Of a stretch of 64,000 bases of DNA, positions 11,310-24,179 are shown piece after piece. The DNA is from Riptortus pedestris (Eukaryota > Arthropoda > Insecta > Hemiptera > Alydidae). The notes beneath the pieces are model-generated. The model was not told the DNA's origin. It saw only the letters and a program-made list of their open reading frames with translations, and did not search any database. The stretch lies in contig CM032231.1 of assembly GCA_019009955.1 (NCBI GenBank), positions 106,769,001 through 106,833,000 on the forward strand, read 5' to 3'. Numbering within the stretch: position 1 is the stretch's first letter; the number at the start of each line of letters is the position of its first letter. Made by a program: the position numbers and the translations under genes.

Positions 11310-11886
11310 GTAATCGTTGAATAATGGTAACATTACTAAACTGAAATGAGTGAAGAAAGTGAAACATTTTGCAATAGAGTGAAGAAAGTGAATTGCCTTC
11401 TTAATTAGTAATACGTATAAATTAAAAAATAATTTGAAGTTGGAAATTAAATGCTTTTAAATGTTTCTTTACATTGTAAGAATTTATTTTAACAAAATAA
11501 ATTGAAATGTGAATTAATTATTGGTGGAAATAATCAATATATTTTAAAATTTAAATATAATAATAATTACCTTCCTTGTTTATAACCTGCACTTGTTTAT
11601 AACTGCACTACTTCACAATCATCACTAGTTGTTTTATAACTATGCTTATAACCTTTCACAACCATGCTTATAACCTACCAACAACATACCATAATCTTCA
11701 CAACATCCTAATTTTGTTCATATTCTGGTTAGATCCGATCATGTATTACACGATTACAGAAAAAATTTAATATTACACTCGTGACGAAAGTAGAATTTAC
11801 AACTCGCTTCGCTCGTGTGGGTAAACGTTTCACTCGAGTTGTAAAATGATCTACTTTCGTCACTTGTATAATAAATAACTATTATA
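11310..11886 (+). repeat. 0.6-kb interspersed repeat, copy A
   Basis: Nearly identical, inverted, to 37893-38490. It starts AATCGTTGAATAATGGTAAC and ends ACTTGTATAATAAATAACTA. Near its right end is a long imperfect hairpin: arms GTGACGAAAGTA and TACTTTCGTCAC with AACTCG/CGAGTT repeats around CGCTTCGCTCGTGTGGG. No coding capacity. A non-autonomous foldback-type element is the best guess. Confidence 0.75.
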
Positions 11887-12299
11887 TTTTTATTTGAACA
11901 CTTAACCCAAATGACGGAGCAGTCAACAATGGAGCATTAAAAAAAAATTAAAATTGTTGTTGTTTTTGGAATAAGTGGTGCTTGTACGTTTAGGAAAATT
12001 ATCCAAGGAACTAGAGAGAAAAAATTGTTGTGAGAATATTTAGGTTGGAATGAAGGAATGTGGAGGACTCCAATATTGAAGTCGGCTTGGATGACCAAAT
12101 GATTTTAATGGAGTTTAGTGATGATTAATTCGAATTCTATTCAAATATTAATGAGGTAATTTAGGTTCCTAAAAGCCAGAAATAAATCTCCTTCCACTTT
12201 GTTGTACTTTTACTGTATTTTGAACCATCTGAAAGGCAGGCAAAACGATTAAATTTTCATAAGAGTATTTCAGGCTTTCAAGTGAGCGCGTTTAAAGAG

Positions 12300-12825
12300 G
12301 CGGAGAGTAATTTAGGAACGAGGGAGTGTTGTGTGGGTCTTTCTTTTTACTCCACCATTTTTTTCCCTCTTTTTCCCCCTTTCCTTTTTGATAAAGCCTT
12401 GGCTCGACAGGAAGTCAGAGCCAGGGGCCGTATACAAAATGCATGAGCAATTCCGAGTTGTGGAGGGTAAAGGGCTAAGCGGAGGGTCCACATTAGGGCG
12501 GTGTGGTTGGTACACCTGGCGGGGCGCGCCATCCCTGATACAGGAGGGTCATTACCTTTCTCATCAAAGTTCCATGGCCGCCGACCGCAATCTCGTGGAA
12601 CATCAAATATACAGCCGCTTCTCTCTCTCTCTCCTCGTCTCTCAGAGCTCTCCCTCCTCCCACCACTCCCTCTCACTCTCTCCGCTCTCTAACACTAGAG
12701 AGAGAGAGGGAGAGGATTGCCACTCCATTTTTCATGGCGGCCATCAGAGCGGAGGAGATGGCAATGAATGTGATATCAGTTGCCCCCTTCCGCGCGGCCC
12801 GAGCGTCTTTAGCTAAACTACGGCA
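12300..12825. promoter_or_regulatory. GC-rich island with GA/CT tracts and ATGGC/GCCAT cores
   Basis: The strongest composition shift in the left half. It has a pyrimidine tract (CTTCTCTCTCTCTCTCCTCG, 12619 on) followed by its purine complement (GAGAGAGAGAGGGAGAGG, 12698 on), plus several ATGGC/GCCAT motifs (TCCATGGCCGCC, TTTCATGGCGGCCATC, AGATGGCAATG) and a GGCGCGCC site. GAGA-type and Pho/YY1-type motifs together are typical of Polycomb response elements or paused promoters in flies. The 161-codon frame across it has no protein-like features and is not called. Confidence 0.4.
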
Positions 12826-13391
12826 CTGTATTACAACGCCATACCCTCATCCACTCTCCGTAGCCAGGCATTAACGGTCGTTTAGCCTCAGTTCCGTTCT
12901 CCTCCCCCCTCACTTCCTTTAGGTAATTCTTCCTTTTTATGAACTATATTACTTCTCATTTATTGTGAGTTTAATTAACTGACAAACGTTTCTTATCAAA
13001 TACTCGATCCTTAATTTTACTTCTGTCTGCTCGATCCAAATATGTACAAAAGTACGTTATAGGGAATGAAGTATTTCCCACGCCAATGAACCAAGAAATA
13101 CTCCACAACATAATATATAACAATAATAATTGATAAAAATCTTAAGTAGTTAGGTTGAGACTTTATATTCGTGTGAACGGTTTCACGCCTAAAGTGATCA
13201 CTCAACACTCGGGTAAATTAAATTATGTGGGAGAACAAGCCTACTCTAATAATTGAAATAAAAGAAAAAAAAAACTTTTAGTATTGGTTACCTGACACCA
13301 AAACTAAGAAACAAATACTTCCTAGAAATACTAGACGAAGTGTTGCTCACTGGAGTGCAGAATAAAAACGTTTGTACCTGGAGGCCATTAA

Positions 13392-13912
13392 GTGAAAACT
13401 TTGAATAAAGTTTATAATAGGTGGAGGTTTCTGGGAGTGAAAGAAATTCAATTCAGTGGTCCATCAACCTATGGTATCGCCTATGTCTGCTCCGAAGATG
13501 AAACATTAAATGCGGCTAAGATATGTAATAATACCTTGCGAACGATAGAGTTCTCTTTCATCCCTCTTGTAATAAAGTTTGCTTTGTTTTGGAATAAAAC
13601 TCACATTCGGCCACTTCTTCATTCAATTTATGTCGGAGAGCTGAGTGATTGTTTACTGTTCTTACTTCAACTAGAAGACAAAGCTATTCGTGAACAGACA
13701 GAATACACTACTTAGCTACTCATTTACAGGACTTCCCTCTGAGTGCTCGTCTTATCCTTTTTACTGAAATAGAGTCCTTTATCGGAACGACCTCTATGTT
13801 GTTTAAGACAAATATCGGCCTCGGCTTTATAGCCAAAGATATTCCCAAAAAGTGGATAGCTCTCATGGGTTAATTTGGAACCTATTTCCAAATACCACAA
13901 TGGCGCTTCCAA
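13392..13912 (+). pseudogene. Unrecognised frameshifted reading frame with hydrophobic segments
   Basis: A 107-codon frame (13392-13715, GTG first codon) reads protein-like (FLGVKEIQFSG, EFSFIPLVIKFALFWNKT, LQLEDKAIREQ). In the next frame an open stretch continues (HYLATHLQDFPLSARLILFT, EIESFIGTTSMLF) to about 13868. A frameshift near 13690, or an undetected intron, would join them. The hydrophobic/charged alternation is loosely like a chemoreceptor fragment, but I find no diagnostic motif. Confidence 0.25.
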
Positions 13913-14219
13913 CTCACATAATTAACGTTTCCTAATTCAGAATGTTTAATTTTATTCGAAAGGCTTAGAAAGGTAATATGATCGCATTTCACCCATTTTT
14001 CGGCGATTTGATAAAGCATAATGTTTAGATCAATTGTTTCGTCCGGTACATACAACTAACTATAGCTCTTATTTTCAGGTATCGTTATAAGTAAAGGTGT
14101 TTAATAACTGTGTATTTTGTTAAAATCCATAAGAGGTGTACTACGTGAAGTTTTGGTAGTTTTATAAAAAGCCAATTGAATTGAGTACACCTAATTTAAT
14201 TTCATTTCTTATTGTCAAA

Positions 14220-14510
14220 TTTCTTCCTGGTACTATGGACAGCGAGAATAATTCAGATACATTAAAGTTTCATTTGCATGCTCACGCTAGTACCTATCAA
14301 GTTCTGCTTTTGTACGTTGGCTAGATAGGCTCAATCAGAGGCTACGATCCAGCCATATAAAGATTCCAATACACGAGGGCTTCCTTGTTTATTGGAACAG
14401 CAACCTGCCAGAACCATTGAAGAAACAAGCAGCCTAATTTTCTGGAGTTTCTTGCGCCTGAGATGCACGTTCAGCAATACTCTTCAGTCTTGAGGGCTTT
14501 GCATTTTGTA
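14220..14510. other. Moderately GC-richer unique stretch
   Basis: Non-repetitive and without a supported frame. It contains an octamer-like ATTTGCAT at about 14272. It may be regulatory; nothing else is identifiable. Confidence 0.2.
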
Positions 14511-14646
14511 TTATGGGGTTAATGGCTTTTTTTTTTCTTCCATCATTATTTATTTTTTTATTTCATTATTTATGTGGGAATAGCATGTGCCAAGTCACTG
14601 CTTTGCTATTATTTTTATTACTATTTTCATTTTTATTTTTATTTTT

Positions 14647-15880
14647 GGGTATTTTGCACTTTAGGGGAGCCAGTGACTTTTTAGGAACAGTTTTTATCAT
14701 ACAGGTTATTTCTGAGTAACTTAATGAATCATATGGCATTTATTAAGGAATTATTTGTTTACACGTATCAGTGCTACTGTTTTGCTAAGAAGAAAATGAA
14801 TTTGTTTGAAGTGTATAACTTGTGCAGGGATGAAGAAAATGCTGTCGCATTTCTTCAGGAAAAGCGCCTTATCCCCAAGGTAAGGGTGTGCAGTGAAGGA
14901 CATTTTATGAATTGTGATGCAAGGAGTGGGAAGTGGACCTGCCACAAACGTAGCTGCCGAACCAAGAAGGGGCTTTGTGTGGATACATGGTTTGAGAACG
15001 CTAGATTACCTCTTAATAAGGCTGTTTTATTAATATACTGCTGGTCACAAGAGTACACCTCCACTAAGTTTTGCACCAAAGAATTAAATATCAGTACAAA
15101 TACTATTACTGATTGGAAAATTATGCTACGAGAAATCTGTGCCAACAGTTTACTCAAGACACCAGCAGTGATCGGAGGTGAGAATTTAACTGTGATGAAC
15201 TTGATGAGTCGTGTTTCAGCAGGCGTAAGGCTAATGTTGGAAGAGTCTACCCCAAGCAGTGGGTATTCGGGGGAATTTGTAGGGAGACAAGAGAGTGTTT
15301 TATATATTTTGTCCCTGACGGTACTTCAGCCACGCTCCTGGAGTGCATCAGGTGTTGTATTAGACCAGGTACAACAATAATCTCAGATTGCTGGGCATCT
15401 TACCAGGGGTTAGAAGAAAAGTTGCCCGAGTTGAGATACCACCATTTGACGGTAAATCATTCGAAGAATTTTGTTGACCCAAATACGGGCGCATATACCC
15501 AGACGATAGAATCTCTGTGGGCTAGGGCAAAAAGCAGAAACAGGAAGGAATGCGGCACAAGACGGACACTAATAGACTCATATCTATGTGAATTTCTATG
15601 GAGACAGAGGAATAAGGACAAAGATTTTTTCGAACAAATATTGAAGGATATGGCAGAATTTGTTCTTATTTAAAGAAAAATTGTTTACTTAGCTTCTATT
15701 ATTCATCCTAAAATAAATGTTCTACTTTAATAATTTAGAATGTTTATTTTATAATATGGCAGCGTTATCTTGATAACCAAGAGCAGTGTTGAGGTTACCA
15801 CCACATCATGTGTTTATCACTTCTTCTAGGAACAGTTGGTCTTAATGCAATCACTGGCTCCCCTAAAGTGCAAAAGACCC
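14647..15880 (+). mobile_element. Merlin (ISXO2-like) DNA transposon, nearly intact
   Basis: A 1.2-kb element bounded by 30-bp terminal inverted repeats at 14647-14676 and 15851-15880. These share TTTTGCACTTTAGGGGAGCC and differ at one position over the 30 bp. Between them lies one transposase gene. The target duplication expected for Merlin (8-9 bp) is not clear: the left flank is T-rich and only TATTT recurs on the right. A full, nearly perfect TIR pair with an almost open transposase indicates a recent insertion. Confidence 0.88.
14796..15673 (+). pseudogene. Merlin/ISXO2-like transposase with a single frameshift
   Basis: Catalyses cut-and-paste movement of the surrounding element. The likely start is the ATG at 14796 (MNLFEVYNLC). 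The N-terminal half has the Cys/His-rich DNA-binding pattern (RSGKWTCHKRSC, then VDTWFENARLPL) and a helical DWKIMLREIC segment. After one 1-nt loss around 15190-15200 the frame moves, and it then stays open to 15673. The downstream frame shows the DDE residues of the family: D in DESCFSRRK, D in IISDCWASYQG, and E in TQTIESLW, plus the invariant TVNHSKNFVDP. About 290 residues in all, a normal length. Apart from the frameshift I see no stop. It could be a sequencing or assembly indel, in which case the gene is intact. Confidence 0.85.
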
Positions 15881-18800
15881 TATTTGACTTCCTTGTAACA
15901 GTATTAATGCAACGAACATTTTCACAATGTTCATTAGTTCGCGTAGAGGGCATTCTTGACCCCATCTGGAACAGTTAGGGTTTCAAACAGCACATTAATA
16001 ATTTTCACTCAAATTCTAATTGACATATACAGAAAGACTCATAACATTTCAGCCTCTCACTTATCTTTTCTAAATGATTGAATTGCGTGCTTCGAACATT
16101 CAGAAACAATTATTCTTCGAGTGAGACTGCATTTTGATAATTTTTAAGAAATCTTTGTTATTTATATTTTATAATTCACTTGAAAATCATTTCCAATTGC
16201 CTCTTTGAGAGTATCATTAAATGTTTTAAAAAATCAGGCATTGAGAAGAGATCATCATAACTACACACAATTTTAGCAGAGTAATGACTGGCAATACACT
16301 ACTTAACAAATATATAAATGGAATCATTGACAAAAACGTATGTCATACGTTTAATGACTACAGACTGATGTCAACCGGACGATCTCCAATTTTTATCGAA
16401 TTTTGTGTGTTTATTCTAAATACAGAAAAAATAAGAAATATTAAAGCATAGAACTAGAACTACAAAATTAGTTGCCACCCGAACTTCGAAAATTTTACGA
16501 ACAACTAAAATGTCTTTTCCATAAAGGTACTACCTCAAATTGACATTCAGAGATTTCACTTAATATGTACCTACTGCTATGTGATGTTAAACTTGGAATT
16601 ATGTTTTCAATTACATGATAACAGCACACAAATGTTCTGTGCAATAGAATGAATGACCTCTATTGTGTTTATTTCTTGAGTTTGGCCTTGCTCATACCAT
16701 TTTAAAGCAATGTCATTTCCGAATTTACCTGTCCAACGTTTTTTTTAGTACTTGTCACCTTCTATGCACCGAACTTAACCTTCTGAACTTTGGGCAACCA
16801 TTGCTTTAGAGTTACTCTGTTGTAGTTTGACACTTTTGATGTTTTCCTCAGATCAAAGTGTCCTCACGTGATCACATACTTCACAATAATTGGAGATATT
16901 TAATAATGTTGAACTTCGCTTTATTTTTTGAGATGCAATAACTGAAGATTAATAAACTGACCAATATGCTTATTCTGTTCAAATAAGAAAGATTCAAGAT
17001 TCCATTTTTTCAGTGTCGCATAGAAAGGGCACCGATTAAAGCTAACTGTATGGCTCAATTAAAAATAACGGCCTTTGTCCAGTCCATAAGATGTAATAAT
17101 AGTTGAATACTGCTTATATTAATAATGGCGAATCGTCGTTAAAAATTTTCATTCCTCTACTTTATCCACAGTTTTCTCTAAAACTCCCTAAAAATTCTCC
17201 TAAGTTCTCTTTTTTCCCTCTCCGCCCTCTTCCTTGAAGATTGGCAATTAAAAAATGAAGCCGCCTGAAAAATAAGAGTCCCGCTAATGAGTTGCTAAGT
17301 TTCTTCCTCGAAAACAATCATGGCCTCCTCAATTACTGGCTCTAACAGTTCTTAATTTAATTACTAATTAACGTCTCCGATATCCCTTGAGGCGCTTTAT
17401 TTTTCCACTCTTTTCTTAATTTTCCAGGCTTTTTCTTCTTTTTTTTTATTCTTTCCCCTTGAGATTCTTTTTTTTAATGGGTTCTTAAGAATACTTTGAT
17501 TATGCTCCAGGAAACTCTCTTTAATTTTAATTAAATGATAAGAATCGTTTTTATCTTTTCAAGGAGGGAACTCTAAAATCATTGAGAAAATGGCTGCCTT
17601 GGGAATTTTTCTTATCAAACAAATGATTTATTTTTTAAAACATTATTCTTGGCTATTATGGGTATAATCTTTAATTTTCAAACACACACTCTATACTCTC
17701 CTCGTAAAATGTGTTTACTACATTCATTTCTCTATATTTTATCGTTATTATTAATTACACTTTTGGACATATTAAAACAGGTCCATTTAAAGTAAGGAAC
17801 ATCGCTGACAGTCAAAGGGAAAGAGGGGAAATATATATGCAATAGGATAACCATGTGTGGAAAAGTAAACTAAAAATTAGAAAGAAAAAAATGATATGAA
17901 AAAATAGTCATTAAATAAATAGTACATAGTTTTGTATAGATTTTCTATTTTATAATCATTACTACACATGAAGGACATTGGCCACTGGAATTTAATTTTT
18001 ACAATGAATGTTAACTTTTTTTCCTTTGAGATGATAACAAACTAAAACTATTCTAGAAATTATCTTCGTTATCAAAATATAAAAATGTATTCTTAAAGCC
18101 AAGTCGGAATAACAGAAGAGACATGCAGTCCAAAGCATACTAAAATAATTTTTAAACCGAAATGTTAGCGAACAAAAAGTCTAATATGATAAGAATAATA
18201 TAGTGAAGTCAATATTTTAAAGGATTAAAAGAGTCGGTTTAAAAATATTAATTTCATAAAAAGGGTATTAGGAACTCAAAACGATTTTCCGGAAACCTTT
18301 GGTTCTAAGTCATTACTGTCCTAACTATTCCATGTCGTATAAATAAAAACTCAGGGAGATTAACAGAGGAGCCTCTCGGTTTTCTGTTGCACATACACGT
18401 ATACCTCATTGCTCTCTTTTGCACTTTAAATATTAAAATATAATTATTTTAGTTGCCACAATGCATATAGACATTCGTTAACCGACTAGGGACATATTTC
18501 TTGTATAATAATAATACTGACTAAAAAGGAACTAAGCAAAACGAAGTTTGGCGAGCTAACAGTAAAATCTTGTGAAAGAGTAAAACGAAAGAGGTTCCCA
18601 GAAAACATATGTAATATAGAGTAAAGTGTAAAAGAAGGATTACTCAATGTAATTGGGTTTAATTCTTTCTAACAAATATTTTCATTAAAAAAGAAAAAAA
18701 AAAGATGCAGTTTAAATACGTCTTTCATTGATAATTAATATCACTAGTTAAGTTTTGTTAATATCACATTTGCAAGTGAGAGGGTCTATTTTATATCCTT

Positions 18801-20092
18801 AGCCTACAATATAAAGGAACAGAAAATAATGTACAATGTGAACGCTCTGAACTTAGGGGATATTAGGGGAAATATTCCAATAGTTGATATAAGGTCAGCA
18901 AATAAATTCATTGTAAATTGTCTTGTATTGCACCTCTTCATGTCTTTATTTTCATTAAATAGAAATTTTTACCCTTAGTTTATACCCCCCTCCCCCCCAA
19001 CGTATAAAATATTTTGCTAACCAATACAAGAGTAGGTACACAAAGTTTATTAATTTTAGTTCACCTTACAGCAGTTTTAGGTCCTGAGAGGATAAAACAA
19101 GTTTTACAGAAATAATAACTTGCCGATTATAAAACCTTGAAATTTAATGTTCATATGAAAATGACATATGCATTAAACTATGTACTAATTATTTGTGATA
19201 TAAGCGTTCTAAAAAGGTCTACTATCCATTGTATGAAGTCTTAATGAATAGAAAGTATTCGGAATTAAAACAACTTAACTCACCGTTTTATGCGATCCTG
19301 TGATAGTAATATTTATTTCTAAATTGGTTCAGAATACTGCCTTGCTTGACCAAGGAAGAATATTTCTTATTATGAGATAATTGATTTATACTGCTTTGTT
19401 ATTAGCTATTTTCGACAACAGCAGTCCTGATTTCTTTCTTGTAACAAATAAAAAAGGTTTTCAAGAATAGAGTCTCATATGAGTGGGACCTAATGAAGAT
19501 GTCGGTAGATAGTTGAACGCTAAAATACAACTTATACATGTTGGATATTTTATTAATAGAACTATAAGTGTGTGGGAGAAACTGAAGTGATTTGTATGTG
19601 TGTGTGGGTGTTTCTGGGAGCAATAAATTGGAAGGGAGGCTCTAGATTTCACGCCTAGTTAGAGAAGGGGGAGTGTTTAAGAGAGCTCTTTCTCCCTTTA
19701 TTGCTTTATAAGTTTCTCTTTCTAGATTTATTAGATACAGTCAGTCTGAAACCTCTTTCCATAAAGTGAAATTTTGTCCCTTAATATAGATCCCAGCAGA
19801 GAACTTCGTTTATATTAATTCATTGCTAATAATGTATCTTTTCATCCCTCTCCCTTGATAAATGACCACAGACATGATATTACAAGTTGAAGGTAGGCGC
19901 TTTATGGTTGTCATTTAAAGATATTGTCTTTATAGCAGATTTCCATTTGTCGAATTCATTTATTAAAGTTGTACACATGAAACGATTTATTGAAAGAAAA
20001 AAAAAACTTCGTTTATGCACCAATCAGACGAATTGGAACTCCGTGTGTTCATATTCACAGATGTTTGTCTGTAAACCCTTAAGCTATGACAA
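15881..20092. other. AT-rich intergenic DNA
   Basis: No supported gene. A GC-richer patch at about 17150-17420 contains GAAGCCGCCTGAAAAATAAG and TAATTACTAATTAACG, and AAAATGGCTGCC (a YY1/Pho-like core) follows at 17586. The rest is A/T runs, with a short TG/GT-rich patch near 19594-19611. Confidence 0.5.
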
Positions 20093-20198
20093 TTTTAGCA
20101 GATTTCCCTTAAGCTATTGAGGTCATACTCATGACGCGATTTTGTTTTCAAATGTCTATTTGATCCTACCCAGGAGATGACGAAACTGAGGTCCGTTC

Positions 20199-20259
<61 letters not shown>

Positions 20260-20758
20260 CCTGTTAACGCTCTAGTGATTGCAATTTTTGTTTGATCGTT
20301 TCTAAACTCGATATTTATCCTTTTTATGCAAAAAGACAGATGAAGTTCGTTAATGGCTGAAATCGGACTAGAGGGAGGGGGGTTTTTAAAGGGGGGGATT
20401 TTTCGAAAATCAAAATATCTCCGTTACCCTACGTTGGATCAAATGAATGTATAGAACCAATCTTATTGCAAATTAAAATTTACTATAAATATTTTGCTAT
20501 TACATTTGTTCTGTATCTTGAATATTAAGCGAGATATTTGCATTTGTATTGTGTGTTGTGGTCGGCATGAGTCGGCTATGTTCGGGAATTTCCGCCGAGA
20601 GCAAGGGCGGGGGGCCGTTTTCCGTAACTGTTCGTCCCTTGTGAATAGGTTTAGAGATTCCTTACTACTACTGTTGCTATTAGGCAGATTTCTCTATTGT
20701 AAAATTTCTCGTGGGAAATCTGCTTAGTTTTACGCAGCCCCTGCGTGGACGGACTTTT
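20093..20758 (+). repeat. hpTA repeat with (TA)n, forward copy
   Basis: Left end TTTTAGCAGATTTCCCTTAA (the palindrome is half deleted). (TA)n follows at 20205-20257 after GAGGTCCGTTCAAAATT, then TTAACGCTCTAGTGATTGCA, one internal unit, GGCAGATTTCTCTATTGTAA, and the hairpin end ACGCAGCCCCTGCGTGGACG. Only the single-unit version is present. Confidence 0.88.
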
Positions 20759-21772
20759 AATATGATCCCTACTAAGCTCTATATATAATAAATTTCATGT
20801 AAAGCTTAAGATGGAGTTCATAAATCTCGGAATACAGCCGAGTAGGAGAGGGTGTTTAAAGAAGGTTAAAGTGCTAATTTGGTTTTTATCTCTTATAATA
20901 AATAATCAAGCGTTGTATAGAAATAAGTTCCCTGAAGTATATTCCATTCCAACAATTGTTATTCTTTATTTGTCTATAAATTGCATTATTAACTATCTTA
21001 TTTGTGCTTTTTTCATATTTTGGACATCAGGTCTGACTTAACATTCAAATTTTGTTTACTTAGTACGTCTCATATGTTTCGCTTTTTGGCACACGTATTT
21101 CATTCGTCCATACGTATTTTATTCCTACACGTAAGAAATGTGTACTTATATTTATACCTTAAGCTTAATGGACGTTTCATGTATAGGAGTAATATGCGCT
21201 TTCCTCCATTGTGATGGCATCCTTATTTATCCTTACATTTGAAATCATTCGAATATTTTTTCCCCTCATAATGCTATCAAGTACCAATTTAAATATTTCT
21301 GATGGAAATTTAATCCTTGCAAATGCTAAGCAAAAGAATAAATCAGATTGTAGAAAGTGTTGATAATAACAAAAATGAAGCTGTTTTTGTCAGTTCATTC
21401 CATTTTTAAAAAACATGTTCACAATTTTGAGAACGTCAGTAAAATCGATAAAGAAAGAAATAATATTAAACAAAGTTAATGAAATATACATGCCATAACA
21501 ATAAACCCAGTAAATAAAAAGAAAACATAAATTAAATACCTCAATAATATGTCTTACAACATTTTATCTTAAAATTAAATAAGAAATTTTAAAGCATGAT
21601 GCCGAAAATAAAAGGTTATGATTTGACTCGAAAATAATCGATTTAAAGCAGCTGATTACCTGCTTCGGGAAGCTCTATTTCCTCGACAACCCCAGTGGGG
21701 AAGGTTCGAGCACTTCATGCCTGTTTACTAAACAATATGTAACTAAATTTAAAATATATATAAATTATTACA

Positions 21773-22118
21773 GTTTTCACTTTAGTGGAACAGAGATGCC
21801 AGGGCCCTTGGAATGAATCAATGCTGCCTGAATACTTCTTTACTGTCTGTAGAAACGTCTCTCAGTTGGTCTACAAATGGCAGGCCAACAGAACACACTG
21901 CCATGATGTCACCACTTGATCCAGTAGAAAGAAACTCTTATTATATGAATGAAATTCACAAATCTTTAATAAATACAGACAATATTGAACGAAAAGTATG
22001 CCATAATTATAGTGATGACAGTCCTTGGTCATTATTTTACTTTGAAAAATTATTATACTGTCCATTATATATCAATGCATATGTATTAAGTATATTTAAA
22101 AATAAAAATATTTTGTAG
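21773..22118 (+). other. Possible coding remnant, not recognised
   Basis: After a TTATTACAG acceptor-like site a 48-codon frame reads CQGPWNESMLPEYFF, CRNVSQLVYKW and NRTHCHDVTT before TGA at about 21919. Its spaced Cys and Trp residues look like an extracellular segment. An overlapping frame from 21813 stays open for 101 codons (NGRPTEHTAMMSPLDPVERN) to 22118. One may be a shadow of the other, or a frameshift may join them. No upstream exon was found, and no family is recognised. Confidence 0.22.
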
Positions 22119-22222
22119 AAAAGGAATGGACCTTAAAGAGATAGTATATAGCAAAAGGAATGTTTTGTAGGTAACACATACCTTTATTTATGTAGAACAT
22201 ACCTTTATGTATGAAGAATAAG

Positions 22223-22990
22223 AAAAGTCCGTCACGCAGGGGCTGCGTAAACTAAGCAGATTTCTCACGTGAGGTTTTACAATAGCGATATCTGCATACT
22301 GCTAACATCTTAACACCACCGTGAGTAAATACTGCTGAAGAATTGTAAACAAATAGGTCTGCCAACCACTGAGACCTGAACAGATAGACATATTCTTTAC
22401 CGGAAAGAAAAACAATTGCTGATATGCATCTGAATATAACACATTAACTTTATTGCAAACTATTTGATTTATCTAGTACTGCAATTTATAATGAATTAGA
22501 ATATTTTTCATTACCTGAAATTTTAGTAGTCCAAGAAATAAAGAAGGGGGAGGGGGATCAACAGAACGTATTTGCATATATCTCGCAAAGTAAAAGATTA
22601 GAAGACATGAACGGTTAGGTTACACGAGAGTTGAACAGTTATGGAAACGGCCGAACTAATCCGGAAACTTCCGACAATAGACGCACACACACTTGATAAA
22701 AATGCAAAATATCTCGGTTAATATTCAAGATAGAGAATAAGTGTATATAAAAATATTTATAGTAAATTAATTTACAATTGGATCTATACAATTTGTCAAT
22801 AAGACGTATAGTAACGGAGATATTTCGAATTTCAAAAATCCTCCATCTAAACACCCTCCCCACTGGTCCGATTTCAGCCATTGACGAACTGGATCTTCCT
22901 TTGTACATAAAACAATTAAATACCGAGTTTGGTAACGATCAAACAAATATTGCGAACCTCTAGAGCGAACTCTGAGAAAATACATGTATA

Positions 22991-23037
<47 letters not shown>

Positions 23038-23149
23038 AGAACGGACCTCATTTTCGTCATCTCCTGGGTAGGATCGATGAACATTTTCGAAAATCGCGTC
23101 ATGAGCACGACCTCAATAGCTGATTTCCCTTAAGGGAAATCTGCTAAAA
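22223..23149 (-). repeat. hpTA repeat with (TA)n, full-length reverse copy
   Basis: Begins AAAAGTCCGTCACGCAGGGG with the intact hairpin and ends with the perfect palindrome GATTTCCCTTAAGGGAAATC plus TGCTAAAA. (TA)n lies at about 22984-23034. The internal unit reads TAACGGAGATATTTCGAATT, GTCCGATTTCAGCC and GTTTGGTAACGATCAAAC. No flanking duplication was seen. Confidence 0.9.
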
Positions 23150-23539
23150 AGCCAATATGTTTAATAAAAAAATGAATTTTCTATTAAATGGGCTGTAATA
23201 TGATTAAGAGCATCTGATGAGAATGACTTCTGTGAAACCTCTTTGAGTAAGAGCCGCTATATGTCACGGGAGATATATATTAAGATTGTCGCCTCCATTT
23301 GTATAATTGTATCTAATACAGTATAAATGGAAATTGGCTAATTTTCAAGTTAATTTGAATGGCCTGTACCATAATTTCCAGAAATAGATCATAAACCCTT
23401 AATTTATTTATTCACTTGAGATGCGAATGCTGAATTTAAGGAGAAATATGTGTTTAATATAATCTGGAATATCTCATTTTCTATTATGCATTTATATTTA
23501 TATATATTGTAAATGTTTTGAAGCGAAGTCAATTTATAT

Positions 23540-23790
23540 GTTATTATAATAAGAGAGGGAGCTGCTGTTTCGAGTTTATGTTAGCAAATAGCTAGACGTC
23601 CCGCTGTCTGTAGAGCCATCAAGAAGGAACCCTTCAAAAGATTCCAAATGTATGACGGAAGATGGGACAGTAACGAGGTGTCACATCCGCCCCTATTATC
23701 CTCGGCGTCACTAAAAATAACAGCCTCTCAAGTGGTCCCCTTGCTCTTCCGTTTTCTTTCAGTCTCTAGTCTTCTTCTTGTTACTATGGC
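23540..23790. promoter_or_regulatory. GC-richer island, candidate regulatory element
   Basis: Unique, non-coding and clearly richer in GC than its surroundings (GAGAGGGAGCTGCTG, GTGTCACATCCGCCCC). Function is inferred from composition only. Confidence 0.22.
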
Positions 23791-24179
23791 AAAACTGTAA
23801 AAATCCCCATTTGCTCATGATCAAAAGATGTGTATTTTTACTTTTCCCCAAAGCGGTAAGCTATATCCTCCCTTGTTTTCTTTTTTGTGAAAATTTTTTC
23901 ATTGATATTTTGAAACATCATAAAACTATTATCTAAATTTAATAAAAAAAGGTAGGTACATCAATTAGAGGCGGCATAAACTAAGCTGGTTGCCCTCGAG
24001 CTGTAATGTGACCCCCCGATTCCCAATTTTTCCCGTATTAAGAAGCCGATGTAAACAGGAAATGAAATACAACCTGGACTTAATGACTAAGATACTCAAA
24101 GAGAATATTGGGTGAGTCGGGCTTTACAGAAGATTGAATAGAATAAAACACCAATATCACACAAATATTCAAGTACAGA

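Noticed and set aside
12331..12816. 161-codon plus-strand frame in the GC island (and the 109-codon minus frame)
   Set aside because: Length is explained by GC and CT/GA tracts. Composition is low-complexity, with no domain and no splice context.
22767..23108. 113-codon minus-strand frame and similar frames across TA arrays
   Set aside because: They run through (TA)n (poly Tyr-Ile) inside hpTA copies, so they are not genes.
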